Shown here: one piece after another, positions 1 through 6,354 of the stretch | Numbering within the stretch: the stretch's first letter is position 1 | How the letters are laid out: each line of letters opens with the position of its first letter | Assembly: GCA_903903205.1 (NCBI GenBank) | Contig: CAIUXU010000219.1 | Location: forward strand, 1 to 8,545 | Direction of reading: 5' to 3' | Length of the DNA: 8,545 nt | Origin: an uncultured Syntrophobacterales bacterium | GTDB taxonomy: Bacteria > Desulfobacterota > Syntrophia > Syntrophales > UBA5619 | Translations under genes and position numbers: made by a program | The notes under the pieces: model-generated | Databases searched by the model: none | What the model saw: only the letters and a program-made list of their open reading frames with translations | What the model was told of the DNA's origin: nothing

Positions 1-431
1 ATGATAACCCCCTTCTCTCCTTCCCCGTTCGGTTCATTCTTGACCATCTGTTCGACGGCAAGGCGGATGATATTGAGCGTGCCGACAAGGTTGATCTGAA
101 TGACCCGGTTGAAAAAGGAGAGCGACATCGGCCCCTTCTTTGATAGCACTTTCGCGGGATCCCCCACACCGGCGCAGTTGATCGACGTATGAATCGTCCC
201 AAAAGCGGCCACTGTTTTCTCGATAGCCGCCCGGCCGCTCTCGTCGCTGGTCACATCGGCATGGACGAAAATAACATTCGCCCCCAACTCGGCAGCCAGT
301 TTCTCGCCCCGCTCCGCAACGACATCGAAGATCGCCACTTTTGCGCCCAGAGCGGAGAGGCTCCGGACACAGGCCTCACCCAAACCGGATGCACCCCCCG
401 TGATAACGACTACGGAATCCTTGATCTGCAT
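1..431 (-). CDS. Short-chain dehydrogenase, HSD10-type 3-hydroxyacyl-CoA dehydrogenase (partial, C-terminus outside window)
   Basis: This is the first 143 codons of a Rossmann-fold oxidoreductase; the rest lies beyond base 1. The start ATG is at 431 and is preceded by a strong GGGAGGAG ribosome binding site. Visible motifs are the dinucleotide-binding TGGASGLG (residues 11-18), Asp36 at the end of beta-2 (favouring NAD over NADP), ADVT (58-61), NCAG (85-88) and a conserved Asn114. The segment KNEP...KGVI (131-143) resembles the stretch before the active-site strand in human HSD10 (type 2 3-hydroxyacyl-CoA dehydrogenase), which is more specific than generic FabG similarity. The catalytic Ser-Tyr-Lys would follow outside the window. 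The likely role is NAD-dependent oxidation of 3-hydroxyacyl-CoA in fatty-acid or branched-chain degradation, but the substrate is inferred. The gene is transcribed divergently from the channel gene at 664. Confidence 0.9.
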   Translation of the reverse strand, partial: MQIKDSVVVITGGASGLGEACVRSLSALGAKVAIFDVVAERGEKLAAELGANVIFVHADVTSDESGRAAIEKTVAAFGTIHTSINCAGVGDPAKVLSKKGPMSLSFFNRVIQINLVGTLNIIRLAVEQMVKNEPNGEGEKGVI

Positions 432-663
432 ATAACTCCTCCCTTCATGATAGTGATAAGTCGAGACCCTCTCATGCATGAAATCAGATAATTTTTCAAG
501 GTAAAATCCGGTTGCCGGCTTTGGATACTTTCCTCACTGAGGCGCCCCCTACTTTGACCAATTCCCCGGCCAGAGATGATTTTACAATATCCGCCAAGTA
601 AGATAGGATGCCATCGCGGCGGGGATCCATCTTCGAGCAATTATACTAACGGAGGAGAGAGGA
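432..663. promoter_or_regulatory. Divergent intergenic region between the dehydrogenase and MscS genes
   Basis: These 232 bases separate two divergent start codons and must hold both promoters if each gene is transcribed from here. Ribosome binding sites are clear at both ends: GGAGG at 651-655 for the plus-strand gene, and GGGAGGAG just before 431 on the minus strand. A TATACT hexamer at 642-647 could be a plus-strand -10 element but has no matching -35. A TTGACC at 554-559 has no -10 at proper spacing. A 10-bp perfect palindrome, TCATGCATGA, at 472-481 lies in the dehydrogenase leader and might be an operator half or chance. I find no convincing complete promoter and no small ORF with coding character here. 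Confidence 0.4.
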
Positions 664-1704
664 ATGATCGACGGGATTCAGACGGTGCGAGATCTCATCA
701 TGCCGGTGGCCTTGACGGTCGGCGGATTTCTCGTCGCTTTGGTGATAGAGAAAGCCATCCGGCCGGTCCTGAACAGAATCGCGGCAAGAGCGACGTGGGA
801 GGGCAATGCGCTTCTCATCGGGGCCTTTCACGGAATGGCCTACTGGTGGTTCGGAACCGCGGGCCTGTATGCCGCCCTCAACGGCTTGCCGATCCCGCTC
901 CGGGCCCAATCCCTGATCGACAGAGGGGCGCTGATCATTTATGTCCTTTCCGTTACGGTAGTCCTCTCCAGGATGCTTTCGGGACTGGTCACCCTCTACG
1001 GCAGAAAGGTCGGCGGGATCCTGATGTCAACCTCCATCTTCACACATCTCACCCAGGTCCTTGTTTACATCATCGGCGTTCTGGTTCTCCTTCAATCCCT
1101 GGGAATCTCCATTGCCCCGATCCTGACGGCCCTCGGTGTGGGTGGGCTGGCCGTCGCACTGGCGCTCCAGGATACCCTCTCCAATCTTTTCGCGGGGATC
1201 CACACCATCGCTTCCCGGAAAATCAGGCCTGGGGATTACCTGAAACTCGACACCGGACAGGAAGGATATGTGGCCGATATTACATGGCGTTACACGACAA
1301 TTCGGACACTTGCGAACAACATGGTAATCATCCCCAACGCCAAGATCGCCTCCGCCGTGGCGACCAACTTCTCTCTGCCTGAAACGGAAATAGCCATTTC
1401 CGTGGATGTCGGGGTCGGCTACGGAAGCGATCTGGACCAAGTGGAGGCCGTCACCATGGATGTGGCCCGAACGGTGATGATGGAAATCGAAGGCGGCATT
1501 CCGGGGTTCGAGCCTTCCATCCGCTACAACAAGTTCGACGAGTCCAGCATCAATTTTGCGGTCAACCTCCGTGCGAAGGAATTTGCGAACCAGTACCTCA
1601 TTCGTCACGAATTGATCAAGCGGCTGCAAAAACGGTACAGGCAGGAGGGCATCGAGATCCCCTTCCCAATCCGGACCATCCGGATGGCGGAGAAAGACCG
1701 ATAA
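664..1704 (+). CDS. Small-conductance mechanosensitive channel, MscS family
   Basis: This 346-residue inner-membrane protein is expected to open under membrane tension and release osmolytes on hypo-osmotic shock. The start is fixed by GGAGG eight bases upstream. Four hydrophobic segments are visible at roughly 11-31, 49-72, 88-112 and 125-147. They are followed by the Gly/Ala-rich pore helix (about 152-183), which contains the MscS hallmark GVGGLAVALALQDTLSNLFAG (158-178). The beta domain follows with RPGDYL (188-193) and VIIPNAKI (221-228). The C-terminal alpha/beta domain ends in QEGIEIPFPIRTI (327-339), a typical family ending. The protein is longer than E. coli MscS (286 aa) because of one or two extra N-terminal membrane helices. 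It appears to be a single-gene unit converging on the ligase gene, with only 30 bases between the two stop codons. A role in osmoprotection is inferred from family. Confidence 0.95.
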   Translation: MIDGIQTVRDLIMPVALTVGGFLVALVIEKAIRPVLNRIAARATWEGNALLIGAFHGMAYWWFGTAGLYAALNGLPIPLRAQSLIDRGALIIYVLSVTVVLSRMLSGLVTLYGRKVGGILMSTSIFTHLTQVLVYIIGVLVLLQSLGISIAPILTALGVGGLAVALALQDTLSNLFAGIHTIASRKIRPGDYLKLDTGQEGYVADITWRYTTIRTLANNMVIIPNAKIASAVATNFSLPETEIAISVDVGVGYGSDLDQVEAVTMDVARTVMMEIEGGIPGFEPSIRYNKFDESSINFAVNLRAKEFANQYLIRHELIKRLQKRYRQEGIEIPFPIRTIRMAEKDR

Positions 1705-1734
1705 CGACCACGGCCGATCATTTCGATAATATTT

Positions 1735-3762
1735 CTAATGAAATAAACTGAGTTGTTTGTCCGGTTGTAGCTCAACATCAGCCATCAGCTTTTCCGGGCG
1801 CCTGGATATACGTGCCAAATATTCATCCTCTGTGATGATTTCGACCCCCTTCTCCTTTGCGTCGTTCATCTTAACGGCGCCAACATTTTCACCAATGACC
1901 AATATGTCGGTCTTGCCCGTAACAGAGGCGGCAATGCGGGCTCCCAAGGCCTTTGCCTGACTTTTCAGCTCCTCACGTGATCCGGACTTCATCGCTCCGG
2001 TAAAAACAATCAGTTTCGCTGCGATGGGACTATTTATTGATTCCAATCCTTCCGTGATGAGTTGGGTGCTTTGAATGTTGAAGCCAAGGTGGTGCAAATT
2101 CCAAAATCTATTTTTTATCCGGTCCAGCCCTTCGACAACGGCCTTCGCGGCTACATTGGCAAAGCCTTCGACGGACTCAAGGTCATCCATTTTTAAGTCA
2201 AAGACATCTTCAAGACGGAAATGCTGCAGCAATCTTTCACACATACCCAGTCCCATGTGATAGATTCCGAAGGCCGCCAAAAACCGCCAATCTTCAAGCG
2301 ATTCGGTCCTGCTCCGCTGAAGTTGGTCCAACAGGTTCTGTGCTGTCTTCTTCTCACCAAATCCCATCTGGATCAGTTTATCTTTATCCAGCAGGTACAC
2401 TTCATAAACGGTCCTGATTCCATTCGCATACAGCTTCTTAATGGTCTGAGATCCAAATCCATCTATGTTTTTTATGGTTTTAAAAAAATGTTCGAGTGTG
2501 TTTTCGATTTGAGCGGGACAATCGGAAGTATTGGGACATATGAGAAAGTCTTTTTCCCAAATCAGCCTCGTCTCACAACTTGGGCAACGTTCGGGAATCT
2601 TCGGTTCCGCTTTAATCAGAACATTTTCAATTTTTGGAATAACCAACCCACTTCTGACGAGTTCGATCACCGCACCCGGGCCGATACCTTTTTCCATAAC
2701 CATTTTGTAGTGGTGTGCCGTTGCATTCCTTATGGATGCGCCGCTCAGCCGTGTAGGCTCCAATTCAGCCACGGGATTTACCCTGCCGGATCTCGACGTC
2801 TGCGGGCGAACATTTAATACTTTGACTTTGGCCCTCTCCAAATTTTCCTTATAGGCCAATTGCCAGCGGTGGTGATGTCTCGCTGCACCCATATTGCGCC
2901 TGATATCTTCATTGACAACCTCAATGATAATGCCGTCCACATCATAACATACGGAGTTCCGGACTTCATTGGCCAGTTCGTCAAACTTGGCGAGGAACTC
3001 ATCGATGTTGCCCTCCCAGGATGGCAATGCTGCAAATGGGAAAAATACAGCGGCTTTGTCAGAAATGGCTTGTTCCGTCAAAGGGTCCAGCTCCTTTTCA
3101 CGAATGATGCTTGCTTGAAAGTTTCTTGTGTTTTCGAACTTTGCCGCGAGGTGCATGGCAAAATAAGAGTCCGAGACAACAATTTCGCCAGCCCCCTGAC
3201 CGCGCCTGTCTTCGCCGCCAATGCAAAGCCCTCTTTCGAAAACCCGGGTTATATCGGTTCCTCTGCGCCCATCACCGCGGGTGTAAAGATGCTCTCCGTC
3301 ATCGTATGCGGCATAACCATCCAGCTTGGGAGTGACCCGAAGCCTTATTTGATCAAGTTCCAAACCAACATCGACAGCCTCCTTTTTAACCTCCAGAAGC
3401 CACTTTTTCACGTCGTCTATTGAATAGGTCTTCCTGGTGGAAAGCATCTGTACCGGCAGTTCGACGGTCTTCCCTTCGAACGCGAATTCGGGTTCCACGG
3501 TAGAGAGATACGGATGGTGAGGGTTGCGGCTGCGGAGCTCGGCCAGATAAGTAAAATCATACTCTTCGTCGGGAATGATCCGGTTTCCACCGCGATAGGT
3601 TGCGTTCGCTATCTTCAAGAACTCGACAAGCTGATCGTCACCAAGGTGTCCCACATCCGATTCACGGTGAACAAGCTGAATCACTTGCTGTTCTGTCAGG
3701 GTCGATAAGTGTAGATCCGCTCTGGCAAGTATCTGTTTTTGCGCAGTTGAAAACGATTTCAT
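1735..3762 (-). CDS. Divergent NAD-dependent DNA ligase (LigA-like) with C-terminal clamp-binding peptide
   Basis: This 675-residue protein has full LigA architecture. An Ia-like NMN-binding region carries PDEEYD (64-69). The adenylation domain has KLDG (Lys146 as nucleophile), TRGDG (161-165), NTRN (212-215) and DGIIIEV (276-282). An OB fold follows, then a four-Cys zinc site (393, 396, 409, 415), helix-hairpin-helix repeats and a BRCT domain (about 583-652). The tail ends QLSLFH, matching the beta-clamp motif QL[SD]LF. Family chemistry is adenylation from NAD+, then sealing of 3'-OH/5'-phosphate nicks. By eye, the Glu two residues before the nucleophilic Lys is Thr144, and the Lys of motif IV is Glu281, so activity is uncertain. 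I chose ATG 3762 rather than the longer 3915 start because the extension overlaps the upstream gene in another frame and looks non-coding. The stop of that upstream gene lies 8 bases before this ATG, implying coupling. The gene is less GC-rich than its neighbours. Confidence 0.92.
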   Translation of the reverse strand: MKSFSTAQKQILARADLHLSTLTEQQVIQLVHRESDVGHLGDDQLVEFLKIANATYRGGNRIIPDEEYDFTYLAELRSRNPHHPYLSTVEPEFAFEGKTVELPVQMLSTRKTYSIDDVKKWLLEVKKEAVDVGLELDQIRLRVTPKLDGYAAYDDGEHLYTRGDGRRGTDITRVFERGLCIGGEDRRGQGAGEIVVSDSYFAMHLAAKFENTRNFQASIIREKELDPLTEQAISDKAAVFFPFAALPSWEGNIDEFLAKFDELANEVRNSVCYDVDGIIIEVVNEDIRRNMGAARHHHRWQLAYKENLERAKVKVLNVRPQTSRSGRVNPVAELEPTRLSGASIRNATAHHYKMVMEKGIGPGAVIELVRSGLVIPKIENVLIKAEPKIPERCPSCETRLIWEKDFLICPNTSDCPAQIENTLEHFFKTIKNIDGFGSQTIKKLYANGIRTVYEVYLLDKDKLIQMGFGEKKTAQNLLDQLQRSRTESLEDWRFLAAFGIYHMGLGMCERLLQHFRLEDVFDLKMDDLESVEGFANVAAKAVVEGLDRIKNRFWNLHHLGFNIQSTQLITEGLESINSPIAAKLIVFTGAMKSGSREELKSQAKALGARIAASVTGKTDILVIGENVGAVKMNDAKEKGVEIITEDEYLARISRRPEKLMADVELQPDKQLSLFH

Positions 3763-3770
3763 CGTGGCGC

Positions 3771-4034
3771 CTATTTCACCAGCCGCAACTCCGGTTTTCC
3801 CTTCGGGGGTTTTTCCGGTGCGGTCGAGTGCTGCCGCAGGAGCTGCTCGTTGAAGATGTGGTTCTTGGCACGGACCGCGTTGATGATGAAAAAGATGATG
3901 ACCGCCTTTTCCCACTCCTTCGAGGGCTCGAAACGCTCCATCCGCTTCTTGTATTTTTCCCAGAGGGCGGAGAGAGAGGCCTCGTCGAGACCGAGGATCT
4001 GTTGCGCCAGTGTGTCGAGTGAGGATTCAAGCAT
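3771..4034 (-). CDS. Small hypothetical protein (87 aa), first gene of the unit with the ligase
   Basis: I do not recognise this protein. The ATG at 4034 is preceded by AGGGG about nine bases upstream; a TTG at 4043 would add only three residues and has no spaced ribosome site. The N-terminal half is predicted helical and charged (LDEASLSALWEKYKKRMERF). It is followed by a conserved-looking block, KEWEKAVIIFFIINAVRAKN, whose 11-residue hydrophobic core is too short for a membrane span and more likely a buried helix. The tail (about 69-87) is Pro/Lys-rich and probably disordered. It has no Cys and no catalytic motif I can name. It lies 8 bases upstream of the ligase start and shares its promoter, so a ligase-linked role (partner, regulator or DNA-binding helper) is possible but only inferred. 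Coding is supported by the promoter, the ribosome site and close packing. Confidence 0.72.
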   Translation of the reverse strand: MLESSLDTLAQQILGLDEASLSALWEKYKKRMERFEPSKEWEKAVIIFFIINAVRAKNHIFNEQLLRQHSTAPEKPPKGKPELRLVK

Positions 4035-4067
4035 GATGTTCAACCCCTGTCTGGATTTTTCGGCCTC

Positions 4068-4096
4068 ATCCTAACTTCAGTCAAGCAAAAAGTCAA
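4068..4096 (-). promoter_or_regulatory. Sigma-70-like promoter for orf87-ligase unit
   Basis: On the minus strand a -35 hexamer TTGACT (4091-4096) and a -10 hexamer TAGGAT (4068-4073) are separated by exactly 17 bases. The predicted start site near 4060 gives a 5' leader of about 26 nt that contains the AGGGG ribosome site for the ATG at 4034. The promoter sits directly after the metK terminator, which supports independent transcription of the 87-aa gene and the ligase. The match is by eye; no start-site data are available. Confidence 0.65.
4079..4090. repeat. 12-nt direct repeat copy 1 (AGTCAAGCAAAA)
   Basis: This copy lies within the spacer of the orf87-ligase promoter. An identical 12-mer occurs at 5547-5558 upstream of metK, in the same orientation relative to the downstream gene. 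It could be a shared regulator site or a coincidence driven by -35-like sequence. Confidence 0.35.
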
Positions 4097-4115
4097 ACAG
4101 CACGGCATTTTCAAT

Positions 4116-4152
4116 AAAGACGCCCCGAAAGCGATGCTCACGGGGCGTCTTT
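4116..4152 (-). terminator. Intrinsic terminator downstream of metK
   Basis: A perfect 12-bp inverted repeat has arms at 4116-4127 and 4141-4152 and a 13-nt loop. The core GACGCCCCG/CGGGGCGTC is GC-rich, and the outer AAA/TTT pairs supply a short U run on either strand. It begins about 38 bases after the metK stop codon on the minus strand and separates metK from the next promoter. The U tract is short (UCUUUAUUG), so termination may be incomplete. The structure could also work on the plus strand, but no plus-strand gene precedes it. Confidence 0.8.
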
Positions 4153-4190
4153 CCATTTCCAAAAGGGTCAATCGTGACTCCGTTTCCTGC

Positions 4191-5372
4191 CTACTTCCCC
4201 GCTTCCTTCTTGAGCTGTTTGATCATGTCCGTCTTCTCCCAGGGGTAGTTGTCCATGAAGAGGGTCCGTGGGATACGGCGGTAGATATTGCTGTTCAGAA
4301 GATCGAAGCGCCGGATCATCCCGGCGGGAGTCAGGTCGAAGAGTTTCTCGATGACTTCCTCCAGCTTCTTGTCGGTGATCTTGCCCGTGCCGAAGGTGTT
4401 CACATAGATCGAGAAGGGTTTCGCCATGCCGATCGCGTAGGCGAGCTGGACCGAACACTTTGCGGCCAGACCCGCGGCGACGATGTTCTTCGCGACGTAG
4501 CGCGACCCGAAGGCGGCCGAGCAGTCCACCTTCTCCGGCGACTTGTTCACGACGGCGCCGCCTCCGAGCTGGGCGCCGGGGTAGCCGCCGTAGAACTGGA
4601 CAACCAGCTTCCTGCCGGTGACGCCCGAATCCGCCGCGCTGCAAGAGTTGACCGCCTGCCACTCCCCTGTCGGGTTAAAGAGAAATTCCGTGTTCTTGTC
4701 CACGCACCCCTTGACAGAGTCAAAGGCAATCTTCCGTGCCTTCTTTTCGATCATTTCGCTGCTCTTTCCCTTTGCAAAGCGGTAGTCGATGGCGTTGGAC
4801 ATCAATACCTTGGCAAGCCGGACCGGTTTGCCCGTCTCATCGTCGTAGTCCACCGAGACCTGCCCCTTGCCGTCCGGGGCGAAGAGTGGATCGCCGCAGC
4901 TCTCGAATGCCCGCATCATCCGGTTGACGAGGACGAAGGTTAGCGGAAGCAGCTCCGGGGTCTCGTCACAGGCGAAACCGTACATGATCCCCTGGTCGCC
5001 GGCGCCGATCTCTTTGTATGTTCCGCTATCGGCCCGCGATCCCATGTTGATGTCGGGAGACTGGGGGATCATGGCATTCATTACGCCGAGGGAGTTGCCA
5101 TTCAGTCCGACGGCCGAGTCATTGTACCCAAGTCCCAGGACCGTCTCCCGGACGCACTTGTCCAGGTCGATCCAGGCCCGTGTGCTGACTTCGCCGCCGA
5201 CGACGCAGAGCCCCTTGCCGAGGAAGACCTCGATGCCGCAGTGCGGCATGGTGCTGATATCCATTCCCTTCTCGTGTTCCCGGTCCAGAATGGTGGCGAT
5301 GATGTTGGCGGCGATCATGTCCGCGACGACGTCCGGGTGTCCGACCTTGATACTTTCCGATGAAATCTGCAT
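4191..5372 (-). CDS. metK: S-adenosylmethionine synthetase (divergent MetK)
   Basis: This 393-residue protein should make S-adenosylmethionine from methionine and ATP in the cytoplasm. The start ATG has AAAGGAG seven bases upstream. Diagnostic blocks are GHPD (11-14), VVGGE (57-61), QSPDIN (104-109), the hexapeptide GAGDQG (123-128), DSGVTGRK (248-255), RYVAKN (291-296) and the PWEKTD ending (377-382). Aligned by eye to E. coli MetK, the ligands His12, Asp14, Glu48, Glu61, Gln104, Lys169, Asp248, Arg254, Lys255, Lys277 and Lys281 are kept. The usual GGGAFSGKD signature is instead GGGAVVNKS (270-278), GHPDK is GHPDV, and NPTGRF is NPTGEW (233-238). The family is certain, but this is a divergent branch. 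The gene forms its own unit, with a terminator after it and another about 55 nt before the start codon. Confidence 0.95.
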   Translation of the reverse strand: MQISSESIKVGHPDVVADMIAANIIATILDREHEKGMDISTMPHCGIEVFLGKGLCVVGGEVSTRAWIDLDKCVRETVLGLGYNDSAVGLNGNSLGVMNAMIPQSPDINMGSRADSGTYKEIGAGDQGIMYGFACDETPELLPLTFVLVNRMMRAFESCGDPLFAPDGKGQVSVDYDDETGKPVRLAKVLMSNAIDYRFAKGKSSEMIEKKARKIAFDSVKGCVDKNTEFLFNPTGEWQAVNSCSAADSGVTGRKLVVQFYGGYPGAQLGGGAVVNKSPEKVDCSAAFGSRYVAKNIVAAGLAAKCSVQLAYAIGMAKPFSIYVNTFGTGKITDKKLEEVIEKLFDLTPAGMIRRFDLLNSNIYRRIPRTLFMDNYPWEKTDMIKQLKKEAGK

Positions 5373-5404
5373 ACTTCTTCTCCTTTAATTGTGAATTTGC
5401 GTTT

Positions 5405-5468
5405 CCGGAGAACGTTGGCCAAATGCAAAAAACCCGCGCCAAAGCGCGGGTCCTGTATCTTTCTCCGG
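5405..5468 (-). promoter_or_regulatory. Candidate structured metK leader: 8-nt inverted repeat enclosing the terminator hairpin
   Basis: On the minus strand CCGGAGAA (5468-5461) is exactly complementary to TTCTCCGG (5412-5405), and the terminator hairpin at 5432-5451 lies between them. The two arms could form an outer stem or compete with other pairings, as in an attenuated leader. I see no match to SAM-I, SAM-II or SAH riboswitch consensus elements, so any regulatory role is inference. The alternative is a chance repeat around the terminator of the upstream kinase gene. Confidence 0.3.
5427..5451 (-). terminator. Strong rho-independent terminator between the kinase gene and metK
   Basis: On the minus strand, ACCCGCGC and GCGCGGGT form a perfect 8-bp GC-rich stem (5444-5451 with 5432-5439). 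The loop is four bases and a run of six T follows, a textbook intrinsic terminator. It lies about 140 bases after the kinase stop codon and about 55 bases before the metK start codon. It may end the ppiD-PAP2-kinase transcript, or it may be an attenuator inside the metK leader. Its orientation is unambiguous because the plus strand has no U run after the stem. Confidence 0.88.
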
Positions 5469-5523
5469 CATTTTAGCACATTTGTATAGCGGAGCAATTG
5501 ACCTAAATTCCCGCTTGCGCGAC

Positions 5524-5552
5524 CCTTTATGACATGGCCGATGAAAAGTCAA
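5524..5552 (-). promoter_or_regulatory. Possible metK promoter upstream of the terminator
   Basis: On the minus strand TTGACT (5547-5552) is a good -35 hexamer. The -10 options are weak: TAAAGG at 17-base spacing (5524-5529), or CATAAA at 15. A second candidate nearer the terminator is an extended -10, TGCTAAAAT, with a poor TTGCTC -35 at 16-base spacing. Use of either would place the terminator hairpin in the metK leader. No better promoter is visible between the terminator and the metK start, which is the reason for listing it. Confidence 0.3.
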
Positions 5553-5558
5553 GCAAAA
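5547..5558. repeat. 12-nt direct repeat copy 2 (AGTCAAGCAAAA)
   Basis: This copy is identical to 4079-4090 and overlaps the candidate metK -35 hexamer. The position relative to the promoter elements differs from copy 1, which weakens the case for a common operator. Confidence 0.35.
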
Positions 5559-5592
5559 TTTTTCGGGGCGCAATCGATCCGCTAATCCCGGG

Positions 5593-6342
5593 CTACAAGG
5601 CCAGCCATGCCAAAAAGGAGGGGACGATCTGCATGGTTGCATTGTCCCAGCCGTGCGGCGACACGGCTTCGACGCCCGCAGAAGCAAGTCCGATCAACGG
5701 GATCATTACGAAAAAGCTGCGGGTGAAGTTCAAATTCGGGAGGAGCGCGATTGAGGCAGCGATGGCGGCAACCGACATCGCGAAGACCGCCAGCGAGCCT
5801 TCCCAACTGCGGACCGATTTGACGGAAGCAAGGGACGGCACACGGTAGGTGTGTTTGCCAAATCGGACGCCGACCGGCTCACCGGCGGCATCTCCGAGCC
5901 CGGTAACCAGATAACCGACGACCGCCATGTCTCCGAAAAGAATGTTGCCGGCAAGGCCGCCAATCAGCGTCGCAACATAGGGGACGATGATATAATATGT
6001 CCGGTGTGGTTCGTCTTTCTCTCTGGCCATGGCCTCATACAGAACATTCCCGTTCCCCTTTCGGAGCGCGAAGAGAATCACCAGCGAGCACATGCCGCCG
6101 AACAGGCAGACCGCAGGTGTGCCCCAGAGGAACTGGATGATCACGACAGATGTGAAGATCAGGAAGTGGAATACCTTGCGGGTATAGCCGGTCCTCCATC
6201 CTTTACCGAGTTTCAGGTATCCCGCAAAGCGAAGGCACAGGAAGGACCACAGAATTCCAAGGGGAGCGCCGATCAGGATGACGTTCCGGGAGGGGACGTT
6301 GTTAAGGAAAAAGGAGAGAGTTCTTTCCGCAATCGGGTCCAT
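5593..6342 (-). CDS. CTP-dependent polyprenol/phytol/dolichol kinase-like membrane protein
   Basis: This 249-residue, multi-pass membrane protein has the motifs of the SEC59/VTE5 (dolichol and phytol kinase, CTP-transferase-like) family: RKxxH at 55-59, GDAAGEPVG (150-158), a nearby GK (162-163), RSWEGS (178-183) and EAVSPHGWDN (225-234). About seven hydrophobic segments are visible, near 21-40, 59-75, 77-93, 118-136, 138-150, 184-202 and 209-226. Family members phosphorylate an isoprenoid alcohol with CTP, so the likely substrate is a polyprenol, phytol-like or farnesyl-type alcohol; the actual substrate cannot be read from sequence. The start has GGAG five bases upstream, and the gene begins 12 bases after the PAP2 stop. 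Pairing with a PAP2 phosphatase suggests lipid-carrier phosphorylation and dephosphorylation. Some relatives are annotated as phosphatidate cytidylyltransferase; the VTE5-like motifs make the kinase call preferable. Confidence 0.85.
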   Translation of the reverse strand: MDPIAERTLSFFLNNVPSRNVILIGAPLGILWSFLCLRFAGYLKLGKGWRTGYTRKVFHFLIFTSVVIIQFLWGTPAVCLFGGMCSLVILFALRKGNGNVLYEAMAREKDEPHRTYYIIVPYVATLIGGLAGNILFGDMAVVGYLVTGLGDAAGEPVGVRFGKHTYRVPSLASVKSVRSWEGSLAVFAMSVAAIAASIALLPNLNFTRSFFVMIPLIGLASAGVEAVSPHGWDNATMQIVPSFLAWLAL

Positions 6343-6354
6343 TCTTTCTCCAAT

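Noticed and set aside
472..481. Palindrome TCATGCATGA as a definite operator
   Set aside because: Ten bases is short enough to be chance and no second copy or known regulator consensus supports it.
576..1382. Long open frame (268 codons) overlapping the MscS gene on the plus strand
   Set aside because: The translation is rich in Arg, Gly, Pro and His, typical of a shifted frame in GC-rich DNA; the MscS frame has unmistakable family motifs.
2221..3423. Long plus-strand open frames opposite the ligase gene (198 and 187 codons)
   Set aside because: They are antisense shadows of the ligase, with no ribosome sites or recognisable domains.
3763..3915. Upstream extension of the ligase reading frame by 51 residues
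   Set aside because: It overlaps the 87-aa gene in another frame, its translation is low-complexity Pro/Arg/Gly/His without ligase similarity, and the ATG at 3762 gives the normal LigA N-terminus.
4134..4943. Plus-strand open frame of 269 codons opposite metK
   Set aside because: It is antisense to a well-supported metK and reflects the GC-rich codon pattern; it also begins inside the metK terminator stem-loop.
5373..5592. Known SAM riboswitch (SAM-I, SAM-II, SAH) in the metK leader
   Set aside because: None of the conserved core sequences I know for these classes is visible; only a terminator hairpin and a short inverted repeat are present.
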